Assembly: GCA_039105265.1 (NCBI GenBank)
Contig: JAPFFF010000002.1
Location: forward strand, 5,518,001-5,582,000
From: Tritrichomonas musculus
Lineage: Eukaryota; Parabasalia; Tritrichomonadida; Tritrichomonadidae
Length of the DNA stretch: 64,000 bases
Reading direction: 5' to 3'
Shown here piece by piece: positions 1 through 10,919 of this stretch (positions within the stretch are counted from its first letter, which is position 1; each line of letters begins with the position of its first letter). Position numbers and translations under genes: made by a program. The notes under the pieces were generated by a model. It was not told the DNA's origin. It was given only the letters and a program-made list of their open reading frames with translations, and did no database searches.

Positions 1-2897
1 TTTCATCCGGAAGATCTGGAATGACGACATTGCCGCCCATAGCAAGACCACGATCAGCAATGCTTAGCAGCTAGCTGGTTGTAACTGCGGCGAGTCGTCA
101 TCCGGACAAAGATATCACGATTTCATCCGGAAGATCTGGAATGACGACATTGCCGCCCATAGCAAGACCACGATCAGCAATGCTTAGCAGCTAGCTGGTT
201 GTAACTGCGGCGAGTCGTCATCCGGACAAAGATATCGCGATTTCATCCGGAAGATCTGGAATGACGACATTGCCGCCCATAGCAAGACCACGATCAGCAA
301 TGCTTAGCAGCTAGCTGGTTGTAACTGCGGCGAGTCGTCATCCGGACAAAGATATCGCGATTTCATCCGGAAGATCTGGAATTGACGACATTGCCGCCCA
401 TAGGACGACCACGGTGGCAATAAAAAGATGAAAATAAAACAAACAAAAAACAAACAAAATTGATTATTTAATATTATTATTACGATTTTTTAATTTTTTT
501 ATTTTGATAAAGCTTATTTAAAATATTCTGAGTCTTCTCAGAAATTTGTTAAATTTTTTTTTTATAAATATATATAACTTTTTGAAAGAATTATGGTCTT
601 TTTATATTTATGGAAGAAGACCAAAATCTTTATTATTCAGCGAAATATCTATTTCATACGCAAAGACCTAATTCTTTAAAAGATAAAGTTCTAAAATTTT
701 CTTGTAAAGTTTTGAAAAAGTTCACTAAGATAAAACCATGAAAAAGCGCCATTTTTATAGAACTAAACCAATCAAAGAAACCGAGATGACGACATTGCCG
801 CCCATAGCAAGACCACGATCAGCAATGCTTAGCAGCTAGCTGGTTGTAACTGCGGCGAGTCGTCATCCGGACAAAGATATCACGATTTCATCCGGAAGAT
901 CTGGAATGACGACATTGCCGCCCATAGCAAGACCACGATCAGCAATGCTTAGCAGCTAGCTGGTTGTAACTGCGGCGAGTCGTCATCCGGACAAAGATAT
1001 CGCGATTTCATCCGGAAGATCTGGAATGACGACATTGCCGCCCATAGCAAGACCACGATCAGCAATGCTTAGCAGCTAGCTGGTTGTAACTGCGGCGAGT
1101 CGTCATCCGGACAAAGATATCGCGATTTCATCCGGAAGATCTGGAATTGACGACATTGCCGCCCATAGGACGACCACGGTGGCAATAAAAAGATGAAAAT
1201 AAAACAAACAAAAAACAAACAAAATTGATTATTTAATATTATTATTACGATTTTTTAATTTTTTTATTTTGATAAAGCTTATTTAAAATATTCTGAGTCT
1301 TCTCAGAAATTTGTTAAATTTTTTTTTTATAAATATATATAACTTTTTGAAAGAATTATGGTCTTTTTATATTTATGGAAGAAGACCAAAATCTTTATTA
1401 TTCAGCGAAATATCTATTTCATACGCAAAGACCTAATTCTTTAAAAGATAAAGTTCTAAAATTTTCTTGTAAAGTTTTGAAAAAGTTCACTAAGATAAAA
1501 CCATGAAAAAGCGCCATTTTTATAGAACTAAACCAATCAAAGAAACCGAGATGACGACATTGCCGCCCATAGCAAGACCACGATCAGCAATGCTTAGCAG
1601 CTAGCTGGTTGTAACTGCGGCGAGTCGTCATCCGGACAAAGATATCACGATTTCATCCGGAAGATCTGGAATGACGACATTGCCGCCCATAGCAAGACCA
1701 CGATCAGCAATGCTTAGCAGCTAGCTGGTTGTAACTGCGGCGAGTCGTCATCCGGACAAAGATATCACGATTTCATCCGGAAGATCTGGAATGACGACAT
1801 TGCCGCCCATAGCAAGACCACGATCAGCAATGCTTAGCAGCTAGCTGGTTGTAACTGCGGCGAGTCGTCATCCGGACAAAGATATCGCGATTTCATCCGG
1901 AAGATCTGGAATGACGACATTGCCGCCCATAGCAAGACCACGATCAGCAATGCTTAGCAGCTAGCTGGTTGTAACTGCGGCGAGTCGTCATCCGGACAAA
2001 GATATCGCGATTTCATCCGGAAGATCTGGAATTGACGACATTGCCGCCCATAGGACGACCACGGTGGCAATAAAAAGATGAAAATAAAACAAACAAAAAA
2101 CAAACAAAATTGATTATTTAATATTATTATTACGATTTTTTAATTTTTTTATTTTGATAAAGCTTATTTAAAATATTCTGAGTCTTCTCAGAAATTTGTT
2201 AAATTTTTTTTTTATAAATATATATAACTTTTTGAAAGAATTATGGTCTTTTTATATTTATGGAAGAAGACCAAAATCTTTATTATTCAGCGAAATATCT
2301 ATTTCATACGCAAAGACCTAATTCTTTAAAAGATAAAGTTCTAAAATTTTCTTGTAAAGTTTTGAAAAAGTTCACTAAGATAAAACCATGAAAAAGCGCC
2401 ATTTTTATAGAACTAAACCAATCAAAGAAACCGAGATGACGACATTGCCGCCCATAGCAAGACCACGATCAGCAATGCTTAGCAGCTAGCTGGTTGTAAC
2501 TGCGGCGAGTCGTCATCCGGACAAAGATATCACGATTTCATCCGGAAGATCTGGAATGACGACATTGCCGCCCATAGCAAGACCACGATCAGCAATGCTT
2601 AGCAGCTAGCTGGTTGTAACTGCGGCGAGTCGTCATCCGGACAAAGATATCGCGATTTCATCCGGAAGATCTGGAATGACGACATTGCCGCCCATAGCAA
2701 GACCACGATCAGCAATGCTTAGCAGCTAGCTGGTTGTAACTGCGGCGAGTCGTCATCCGGACAAAGATATCACGATTTCATCCGGAAGATCTGGAATTGA
2801 CGACATTGCCGCCCATAGGACGACCACGGTGGCAATAAAAAGATGAAAATAAAACAAACAAAAAAAAAAACAAAATTGATTATTTAATATTATTGTG

Positions 2898-2930
<33 letters not shown>

Positions 2931-3004
2931 ATTTTTATTTTTTTTTTTTTTTTTTTTGATAAAGCTTATTTAAAATATTCTGAGTCTTCTCAGAAATTTG
3001 TTAA
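1..3004. repeat. Left arm of the MULE: higher-order satellite
   Basis: GC-rich 120-bp units (each with the palindromic core CAGCTAGCTG) occur in blocks of 3, 3, 4 and 3 copies, starting at about 1, 786, 1551 and 2436. Each block is followed by an AT-rich segment, so the higher-order period is 765 bp with three units and 885 bp with four. Units differ mainly at one position (GATATCACGA versus GATATCGCGA). The last AT segment (about 2860-2960) is diverged by T-rich expansion. The arm ends at the transposase stop codon. The right arm (5265-7647) is the inverted counterpart. Confidence 0.95.
610..741 (+). pseudogene. Repeated 43-codon fragment of the transposase 5' end in the left arm
   Basis: A 43-codon open frame starts MEEDQNLYYSAKYL and matches the first 26 residues of the transposase, apart from one Ser/Phe difference, before diverging to its own stop. 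Its upstream AT-rich segment also matches the transposase upstream region. Identical copies sit at 1375-1506 and 2260-2391. All point inward, toward the transposase. They look like duplicated promoter-plus-start cassettes carried by the arm rather than functional genes. Confidence 0.8.
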
Positions 3005-5343
3005 GAGAAAAATCTGTTACCACCTGCAGCTAAATCTGCATTTTTCCAACTTGCTATTTTGAATTTAGATAAAAAATATATGACACCTGAATTATCGCAT
3101 CTAGTTTCAAAAACATAGCGGACAAAATTAGAAAAACATATTTTTTCGATATCATGATATGATAATTGAGGATACATTCCTTTAATTTCAGCCTTCGTTT
3201 CATAGTATTTTTTCTTAATTAATTCGATGTCAGCATTACAGTCTTTTATCATTGAATCAAAATTGTCATCTTCGTCGTATAAATTTTCAAGTTTTAATTT
3301 TTCTTTCTTTTGACTTGTGTTACTTTCTTCTTTCTTTTTTCTGAAAACCAATTTTTCATCAAGTGCTCGAAAATCAAAATGATTTCCAGAATATTTGGCA
3401 TCATTTGGATTAATATTTGGGAATTTTGGTAAAACATATGTAAAACAATTAAGAAACTCATTAATAAAAGAGCCTAATATATTCAATGATTCCTTATCAA
3501 ACTTTCTATTCTTTTCAACTTCGTATATTGATATTATTCTATCTATATTTTTTCTATTTGATTTAAAAAGATTTTTTTCAAATTTATAATTGGGGAACTT
3601 TTTGAGAGATTGAACAAATAAATATTGAATATCAATTTCATTGCTATTTTTAACAATATTAAATATTTCTGATTTGCAAAAATTATTTAATATTGTATGT
3701 ATGCAAGGAAGTTTCACTCCATAAATTGATTCAACAAAATCATCTTCACCACAATCACAATTTTCTTTTGAACATTTTAAATAATTATCTGGTCTCTTGC
3801 TAAGAATTTGTATAACTTTTTGAATCATTTTTTGATGTTTATTTTGAAAAGAATTTCCACAAATATCTGAGTAATTATTTATATAATTTAATAAATAATT
3901 TACAATTGTTGTGAAACCAGTTTTAAATGAATGAGTTCCGGAATCTGGCAATTTTTGATTGATATTTCCGTGGAAACCTTCCGAATGATTTGAACAACGA
4001 GCTACATGGTGGTCAGAACGAATCCATATTGCCCAATTAGCAATATAATAATCACTTTTTTTAATTTCTTCTTTATTTGGCATTCTTTCCACTTCATCTA
4101 TATCTTTTAACATAATTTCAAAATCTTTTAATTTTTGTTTTTTTTCATTATCTTGATCGGTATCGTCAAATAAAGGTGAATTTGGATCTTTTTTATATTC
4201 GTCCATTTCAACTAAAATAAATTCTTTTTCTTGTTTATATATTAAATATGTTTTGCATCTCAATAACCTTGCAACCCATATGCCTAATGATGATTTAGGT
4301 CCAAATATTTGTATAATATGACGATGACAAAAATATTGAATATTTGAATGTAATTTACAGAACTTTTTGATAGGAGAACCTAAATCTGATAAAACAACTT
4401 TATTTTCAAAAACATTTTTATTTAAACAAAACTTATTTAATCCATCAAATAATAAATTATATAAAAAACGGTTCTCTTTAGGGCCAATTGATAATGCGAA
4501 AGGAAAACTTGAATTGAAATAAATTGAATGGTATATACAAAATTTGTAAGGCTTAAGCGCATAAAAAGAAGCATCAATTTGCAAATAATGCATATAATTT
4601 ATAACTTCTAAAGCCCAAGGCATAATCCATATTATATTTTTAATAAAAGCAAAATCATTATTAAATTTAAATGCAAATCCATCGTCCTGAACTTTTTGAG
4701 TACTTATCTCAATATAAACAAAACCAGGTAAATGCAATAAAATTTTATAAAAATCATCATAACCTTGAAAACTAACGGCTCTTCTACGCAAGGTTCTTTT
4801 ATCTAAAAAGTTTTGAAAAGCAAATTTTATAAATATTGGAAAATTAGAATTTTTTCGAGCTACGTAATTACAAAAAGTATAAAGCATTGAATTTTTATGT
4901 TTACATTGTTTATTCCAAAAATCTTGAGTCAAAAAAGGACACTCTTTATTTTTCAAAGTATATGGCGACGTCATGATACATTCTTCAAAATCAATAGTAA
5001 CAACTTTCATAGTTTGGTTTTCAAGGAGTTGATCTCTAGCGAGAACTTTAATGGTTTCCAAATCGTTTTTGACAGTTATGCTAAATATTTGAATTTCAGT
5101 ATTTATCTTTGATTTATTACAGCAACTAAACGAAAAAATGTCATTATAAACTCTTTTGTTGTTGCATATAAATTCTTTGGTTAAGCTATCGAGGAAAAGG
5201 ATTAGCGAAATGATATTGAAATTCTGAGAATGCAAAGGAACAATTTCAATGAATGTTCTTAATCCTTTATCTTTTAAAGAATTAGGTCTTTGCGTATGAG
5301 ATAGATATTTCGCTGAATAATAAAGATTTTGGTCTTCTTCCAT
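3001..5343 (-). CDS. Mutator-like transposase (MULE, DDE + SWIM zinc finger)
   Basis: A 780-aa protein of the MULE transposase superfamily, which cuts and joins DNA at the element's terminal repeats. The likely catalytic triad is D257 (in LQIDASF), D320 (in VVLSDLGSP) and E455 (in CSNHSEGFHG). A C-x2-H pair (C339, H342) after the second Asp is also typical. A SWIM zinc finger follows: C529-x-C531, then C547-x-H549. The ATG at 5343 is chosen because the same start is repeated in the arms. The first 26 codons and the promoter lie inside the right arm, and the TAA stop falls exactly at the left-arm junction. The frame is intact and full length, so it may be active. An out-of-frame ATG lies just upstream. 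Confidence 0.9.
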   Translation of the reverse strand: MEEDQNLYYSAKYLSHTQRPNSLKDKGLRTFIEIVPLHSQNFNIISLILFLDSLTKEFICNNKRVYNDIFSFSCCNKSKINTEIQIFSITVKNDLETIKVLARDQLLENQTMKVVTIDFEECIMTSPYTLKNKECPFLTQDFWNKQCKHKNSMLYTFCNYVARKNSNFPIFIKFAFQNFLDKRTLRRRAVSFQGYDDFYKILLHLPGFVYIEISTQKVQDDGFAFKFNNDFAFIKNIIWIMPWALEVINYMHYLQIDASFYALKPYKFCIYHSIYFNSSFPFALSIGPKENRFLYNLLFDGLNKFCLNKNVFENKVVLSDLGSPIKKFCKLHSNIQYFCHRHIIQIFGPKSSLGIWVARLLRCKTYLIYKQEKEFILVEMDEYKKDPNSPLFDDTDQDNEKKQKLKDFEIMLKDIDEVERMPNKEEIKKSDYYIANWAIWIRSDHHVARCSNHSEGFHGNINQKLPDSGTHSFKTGFTTIVNYLLNYINNYSDICGNSFQNKHQKMIQKVIQILSKRPDNYLKCSKENCDCGEDDFVESIYGVKLPCIHTILNNFCKSEIFNIVKNSNEIDIQYLFVQSLKKFPNYKFEKNLFKSNRKNIDRIISIYEVEKNRKFDKESLNILGSFINEFLNCFTYVLPKFPNINPNDAKYSGNHFDFRALDEKLVFRKKKEESNTSQKKEKLKLENLYDEDDNFDSMIKDCNADIELIKKKYYETKAEIKGMYPQLSYHDIEKICFSNFVRYVFETRCDNSGVIYFLSKFKIASWKNADLAAGGNRFFS

Positions 5344-7647
5344 AAATATAAAAAGACCATAATTCTTTCAAAAAGTTATATATATTTATTAAAAAAAAAA
5401 AAAATTTAACAAATTTCTGAGAAGACTCAGAATATTTTAAATAAGCTTTATCAAAATAAAAAAATTAAAAAATCGTAATAATAATATTAAATAATCAATT
5501 TTGTTTGTTTTTTGTTTGTTTTATTTTCATCTTTTTATTGCCACCGTGGTCGTCCTATGGGCGGCAATGTCGTCAATTCCAGATCTTCCGGATGAAATCG
5601 CGATATCTTTGTCCGGATGACGACTCGCCGCAGTTACAACCAGCTAGCTGCTAAGCATTGCTGATCGTGGTCTTGCTATGGGCGGCAATGTCGTCATTCC
5701 AGATCTTCCGGATGAAATCGTGATATCTTTGTCCGGATGACGACTCGCCGCAGTTACAACCAGCTAGCTGCTAAGCATTGCTGATCGTGGTCTTGCTATG
5801 GGCGGCAATGTCGTCATTCCAGATCTTCCGGATGAAATCGCGATATCTTTGTCCGGATGACGACTCGCCGCAGTTACAACCAGCTAGCTGCTAAGCATTG
5901 CTGATCGTGGTCTTGCTATGGGCGGCAATGTCGTCATTCCAGATCTTCCGGATGAAATCGTGATATCTTTGTCCGGATGACGACTCGCCGCAGTTACAAC
6001 CAGCTAGCTGCTAAGCATTGCTGATCGTGGTCTTGCTATGGGCGGCAATGTCGTCATCTCGGTTTCTTTGATTGGTTTAGTTCTATAAAAATGGCGCTTT
6101 TTCATGGTTTTATCTTAGTGAACTTTTTCAAAACTTTACAAGAAAATTTTAGAACTTTATCTTTTAAAGAATTAGGTCTTTGCGTATGAAATAGATATTT
6201 CGCTGAATAATAAAGATTTTGGTCTTCTTCCATAAATATAAAAAGACCATAATTCTTTCAAAAAGTTATATATATTTATAAAAAAAAAAATTTAACAAAT
6301 TTCTGAGAAGACTCAGAATATTTTAAATAAGCTTTATCAAAATAAAAAAATTAAAAAATCGTAATAATAATATTAAATAATCAATTTTGTTTGTTTTTTG
6401 TTTGTTTTATTTTCATCTTTTTATTGCCACCGTGGTCGTCCTATGGGCGGCAATGTCGTCAATTCCAGATCTTCCGGATGAAATCGTGATATCTTTGTCC
6501 GGATGACGACTCGCCGCAGTTACAACCAGCCAGCTGCTAAGCATTGCTGATCGTGGTCTTGCTATGGGCGGCAATGTCGTCATTCCAGATCTTCCGGATG
6601 AAATCGCGATATCTTTGTCCGGATGACGACTCGCCGCAGTTACAACCAGCTAGCTGCTAAGCATTGCTGATCGTGGTCTTGCTATGGGCGGCAATGTCGT
6701 CATTCCAGATCTTCCGGATGAAATCGCGATATCTTTGTCCGGATGACGACTCGCCGCAGTTACAACCAGCTAGCTGCTAAGCATTGCTGATCGTGGTCTT
6801 GCTATGGGCGGCAATGTCGTCATTCCAGATCTTCCGGATGAAATCGTGATATCTTTGTCCGGATGACGACTCGCCGCAGTTACAACCAGCCAGCTGCTAA
6901 GCATTGCTGATCGTGGTCTTGCTATGGGCGGCAATGTCGTCATTCCAGATCTTCCGGATGAAATCGTGATATCTTTGTCCGGATGACGACTCGCCGCAGT
7001 TACAACCAGCTAGCTGCTAAGCATTGCTGATCGTGGTCTTGCTATGGGCGGCAATGTCGTCAATTCCAGATCTTCCGGATGAAATCGCGATATCTTTGTC
7101 CGGATGACGACTCGCCGCAGTTACAACCAGCTAGCTGCTAAGCATTGCTGATCGTGGTCTTGCTATGGGCGGCAATGTCGTCAATTCCAGATCTTCCGGA
7201 TGAAATCGCGATATCTTTGTCCGGATGACGACTCGCCGCAGTTACAACCAGCTAGCTGCTAAGCATTGCTGATCGTGGTCTTGCTATGGGCGGCAATGTC
7301 GTCAATTCCAGATCTTCCGGATGAAATCGCGATATCTTTGTCCGGATGACGACTCGCCGCAGTTACAACCAGCTAGCTGCTAAGCATTGCTGATCGTGGT
7401 CTTGCTATGGGCGGCAATGTCGTCATTCCAGATCTTCCGGATGAAATCGTGATATCTTTGTCCGGATGACGACTCGCCGCAGTTACAACCAGCTAGCTGC
7501 TAAGCATTGCTGATCGTGGTCTTGCTATGGGCGGCAATGTCGTCATCTCGGTTTCTTTGATTGGTTTAGTTCTATAAAAATGGCGCTTTTTCATGGTTTT
7601 ATCTTAGTGAACTTTTTCAAAACTTTACAAGAAAATTTTAGAACTTT
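5265..7647. repeat. Right arm of the MULE: inverted satellite
   Basis: Reverse complement of the left-arm organisation. It includes the first 26 transposase codons and the promoter segment (5265-5570), a block of four 120-bp units (about 5579-6056), a second promoter/N-terminus cassette (6057-6465), a block of nine units (about 6466-7545), and a truncated cassette ending at 7647. A few units carry one extra A (CAATTCC instead of CATTCC), giving 121 bp. The longer nine-unit block shows that copy number changes within arms. Confidence 0.93.
6102..6233 (-). pseudogene. Repeated 43-codon transposase 5' fragment, right arm
   Basis: Inverted copy of the left-arm cassette. It has the same 43-codon frame beginning MEEDQNLYYSAKYL and the same stop, and reads inward toward the transposase. 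It lies 869 bp outside the true transposase start at 5343, separated from it by four 120-bp units. Confidence 0.8.
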
Positions 7648-7940
7648 TTGTATGCCTTCTCAATTAACTCAAAAAGTCAGAATAACGAATTTTCCTCAGA
7701 AAAAAATGGTGTAACTTTTTCTATAGTTTGTCATTCCGCCTTAAATTAAATAAATAAATTAAATTTGTACAATTCATAAATTTTAAAAAATAAAATTATG
7801 GAACACAAAATCTATTATATTGAAAGCATTCATTTACTAAAAGCTTACAATTGTAATTAAAAATATCATATTTTTTTTTTAACAAATAAAAAAGCAAATT
7901 TTATTGAATCATAGCAGCATTTCAAAATATATATCTGATA

Positions 7941-8849
7941 TTAAATATTGATTTCTGCTGTGAGCGATTCACTTGATGTTGATGGATCTGAAGATGAAGC
8001 ATAAAGATATGACAGGACGTCTCTTTTTTCAGTTTTTTGTTTGCTATTTGATCCTACTTGCTTTGCAACCTTTTTATTATTATTCTTTGACACTATGTTC
8101 CTTTCCTTAAAAATGTCTGAGGCCAAAGCAGAAGGATTTTTGTGCATTTTCATACTTTCTAAATTTGTTGCATCTGAAGATTTGCCATTCTTTTTAGATG
8201 TTTTCTCTTGCATTTGGCTTAGTTTGTTTCGCCTGAGATCAAGTTCATTTTTATAGATATTTAGAACTTGGATCATTTTGGACTTTTCATCAATCCTATC
8301 GTTCAAGTTTGATGTTTTATGCTTGGTAAATGAAAACATACTTTTATCAATGTCATAAAGTTCGCATATCTTATTTTTAACATCCTCTAAAAGCCAATCT
8401 GAGTGGCTGTAATACTCAATTGGCATTTTGCTAATTGAATATAAGTTGGTTGATCGAATTTTCTTTGGTAGATAAATGTTGAATTGGATACAATTTACAT
8501 TTGTTATTAAAACTGTATCTTCTCCACTTTTTGGATTTCTAATAAGTATGGCTTCGACTTTTTGTGCTGTTCCAAACTTTTTTGTGATATCACCCCATAA
8601 ATTACCTCCTATAATTTCATAATCGACTCCTCTTTTTAAATTAGATTTAATTTTGTCCCCATCAACAAGAAAATCTGTATTTAAATTCTTGGGGCTTTTT
8701 GTTTTTTTGGTTGTTAACCAATTGACAAGATCATCATGAAATTGTTTATTTACTAAAACAACTTTTTTTGGTACATCTAATGCTTTTACGTTTTGAATTT
8801 CATTGAGTCTTTCGATAAAGTTTTTTTTAATTTTATGTTTTTTAATCAT
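7941..8849 (-). CDS. DUSP and ubiquitin-like domain protein, no protease domain
   Basis: A 302-aa protein. Residues about 28-125 resemble the DUSP domain of ubiquitin-specific proteases: a VVLVNKQFHDDLVNWL-type start, then VDGDKIKSNLKRGVDYEII and a Lys/Gly segment. Residues about 128-195 look like the ubiquitin-like fold that follows DUSP in USP4/15-type enzymes. The rest is Lys/Ser-rich, and there are no Cys or His boxes of a USP catalytic core. It is either a stand-alone adaptor or a truncated relic of a deubiquitinase. The ATG at 8849 is the first in frame. The MULE arm ends about 300 bases away. The DUSP call rests on pattern memory. Confidence 0.6.
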   Translation of the reverse strand: MIKKHKIKKNFIERLNEIQNVKALDVPKKVVLVNKQFHDDLVNWLTTKKTKSPKNLNTDFLVDGDKIKSNLKRGVDYEIIGGNLWGDITKKFGTAQKVEAILIRNPKSGEDTVLITNVNCIQFNIYLPKKIRSTNLYSISKMPIEYYSHSDWLLEDVKNKICELYDIDKSMFSFTKHKTSNLNDRIDEKSKMIQVLNIYKNELDLRRNKLSQMQEKTSKKNGKSSDATNLESMKMHKNPSALASDIFKERNIVSKNNNKKVAKQVGSNSKQKTEKRDVLSYLYASSSDPSTSSESLTAEINI

Positions 8850-9307
8850 TTATAAAAATAAATACATTCCAATAGAGTTGTAAATTCTCAGTATCCAATC
8901 ACAAATTTGAATATCATCTTATCTTTCACTTTTTGTTTATATTTTATATAAATTTCAATGCTATTATTTTATCCTTATTCAATCCTCCAAATACCTATTC
9001 AATACTGAAAATATATAAAAATACATAATATTTTATAAAATAACAAATAAATGAGACAAAATGAAAATTTATATCATTTTCTCAAATTTCTCTCACAAAT
9101 TTATTGTAATATTTGAATTCCAATATCTTAAAACTGTTTGTTAATTTTTTCAATATTTTCAATTAAAAATACCTTTTATAAATATCTTTAAGAATATTGA
9201 TAATTATTGTTAAGGGAGATTTAAAACATTTATAATTTCCACAATAATGTATTTTTAATTTATTTTATAGTCTATATATAATGTAAAAGTATATAATTTA
9301 TTATTTA
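8850..9307. other. AT-rich spacer
   Basis: Very AT-rich intergenic sequence with no coding signal, structured RNA or repeat that I can support. Confidence 0.6.
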
Positions 9308-9704
9308 TATGAATATAAAAGCAAAGAAGATCCAGTCAAGAAGATTCTCGAATTGACGGGTGGTATGGGAGCTGATCTTGCAATTGAATGTGCAGGTCTT
9401 GAAATTACAACAAATCAAGCACTTCATGCAGTTAAGAAAGGATCAAATATTGTTCTCGTTGGATATTCTAAATCTGGAAAAAACACATGAAATCAGCTTA
9501 GCACTTGATAAAGAAATTACATTCAAAACAGTTTTCAGATATCGTCATATTTATCCAATGGCAGTTGATGCAGTTTAAAGTGGCAAAATAAACTTGAAAG
9601 GCATTATTACAAACTACTTCTACTTAGATGACATTCAAGAGGCTATGGATAAGAGTGTTTCTTATAAAGCCAACATCGTTGCATCAGTTGTTAAAATCTG
9701 CTAA
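9308..9704 (+). pseudogene. Zinc-type alcohol/sorbitol dehydrogenase pseudogene, C-terminal half
   Basis: Translation gives a medium-chain dehydrogenase nucleotide-binding half: KKILELTGGMGADLAIECAG, then GSNIVLVGYSKSGK, and later GIITNYFYLDDIQEAMDK, a typical ADH/sorbitol dehydrogenase tail. The N-terminal zinc-binding half is absent. The frame is broken near 9480 (the sequence continues in another frame as THEISLALDKEITF) and has an in-frame TAA near 9576, where the family would have an open codon. There is no start codon. It is a truncated host gene copy, abutted by a BspA remnant on the opposite strand. Confidence 0.8.
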
Positions 9705-10060
9705 GTTGAAGTTACAGATGAAGAAATTGCGATTTGTGCCAATGATAAACAACTACCAAATGCATCTTCTCCAATTGAAATTACAGATGAAGGAATTATG
9801 AATCTTGTAAATGATGAACATTCTCTGAATGCCTTTCTCCAATTGAAGTTATAGATGAAGGAATTGTGATTTGTGTCAATCATAAACATTTTTTGAATAT
9901 ATAATTTCCAATTGAAAATAAAGATGAAGAAAGTGTTTTTTGTGTCAATGATGAACATCCATCAAATGCATAATCTCCAATTGAAATTACAGATGAAGGA
10001 ATTGTAATTTCTGTCAATGATGAATATCCTCGGAAAGCAGCTATATTATTGTTATATTTT
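9705..10060 (-). pseudogene. BspA-type leucine-rich repeat remnant
   Basis: Reverse-strand frames carry the trichomonad BspA 23-residue repeat (pattern ITIPSSVISIGDYAFDGCSSL). At least two repeats lie near 9960-10050 and another group at 9705-9850, with degraded repeats in different frames between. No start codon or full-length frame remains. BspA-like proteins are surface or secreted LRR proteins. The intact DUF3447-BspA gene at 57336-59318 uses the same repeat, so this is probably a decayed relative. Confidence 0.75.
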
Positions 10061-10919
10061 AATAACATTTTATATATTAAATATTAAATTATTTATTGAA
10101 AATAACAATTTTTTGTTTTTTATCTTATTTAATTAAATAAGTTTAGAAATAATTATACAATATGATTTGAATATATTTTGCCATTAATAATTCAATAGTT
10201 GTGCTAAAATAACATAAATATTATTTTCTTTGATAATTATAGATTGAAGATATAAACAATCATGTATATAAATTTAAATATATATTTGAAATTAAAAAAC
10301 TAAATAATTAATAATAATAAAATTAAATTATTCATTAAAAAATGAAAAATTTAATATATAATTATTTTTTTAACTATTGAAAATATTTTTACACAAAATG
10401 TTTTAGTTATTTTATATAAAGAAAAAGTTAAACTTTTTGTGTGTTTATAACCACATTTTCTCTTACAATACTTTTTAAAAATTTGTAAAAATATTTAATA
10501 TTATGATATTTCTTTTTAATATAATTTATAAAGTGCATTAATATCAATTTCATCAAATTACGAAATAAACCCCTTTCGTTGGAAGACCTCTGATTTATAT
10601 GATTCTTTAAGTTCTAATCAGCGTTAAAAAAAAACGTTAATATATATTATTTATCATATAATATAAAATCTAAATATGATATTGTTGAATAAAATAATCC
10701 AATTTTTATTTTGATTTGAATAAATATTTTTATGTATTTACAATTTTTTGGTTTATAAATATATATATATTAAAATAATCATGAATATCATGTATTTCTG
10801 ACAGAATATAAAATGTTTTAATAATACAAATAAATAAATGGATTATTAATTATTTCAATGACATTTCAAAAAATTCAATGTACAATAATTGAGAAATTAT
10901 TTCAATTTTTAAATATTTT
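10061..10919. other. AT-rich spacer upstream of the transporter
   Basis: Long AT-rich intergenic stretch with poly-A/T runs. I see no gene, repeat or convincing initiator motif in it. Confidence 0.5.

Larger units (their letters stand above)
1..7647. mobile_element. Mutator-like (MULE) DNA transposon with giant composite inverted arms
   Basis: A transposase gene (3001-5343, minus strand) lies between two arms that are reverse complements of each other: left 1-3004 (running off the window) and right 5265-7647. Both arms are built from the same 120-bp GC-rich units alternating with about 405 bp of AT-rich sequence. The right end is placed at 7647, where similarity to the other arm copies stops after the shared GAACTTT. 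The left end is outside the window, so total length and target duplication are unknown. The transposase has a DDE triad and a SWIM zinc finger, which are MULE hallmarks. The intact reading frame and near-identical arm units suggest recent activity. Long TIRs are known in MULEs; arms made of nested satellite are unusual. Confidence 0.85.

Noticed and set aside
1-2800. CRISPR-like array
   Set aside because: The 120-bp units are contiguous tandem repeats with no unique spacers, in a eukaryotic genome.
8041-8256. Plus-strand 71-codon frame inside the DUSP-like gene
   Set aside because: Antisense shadow of the minus-strand coding region.
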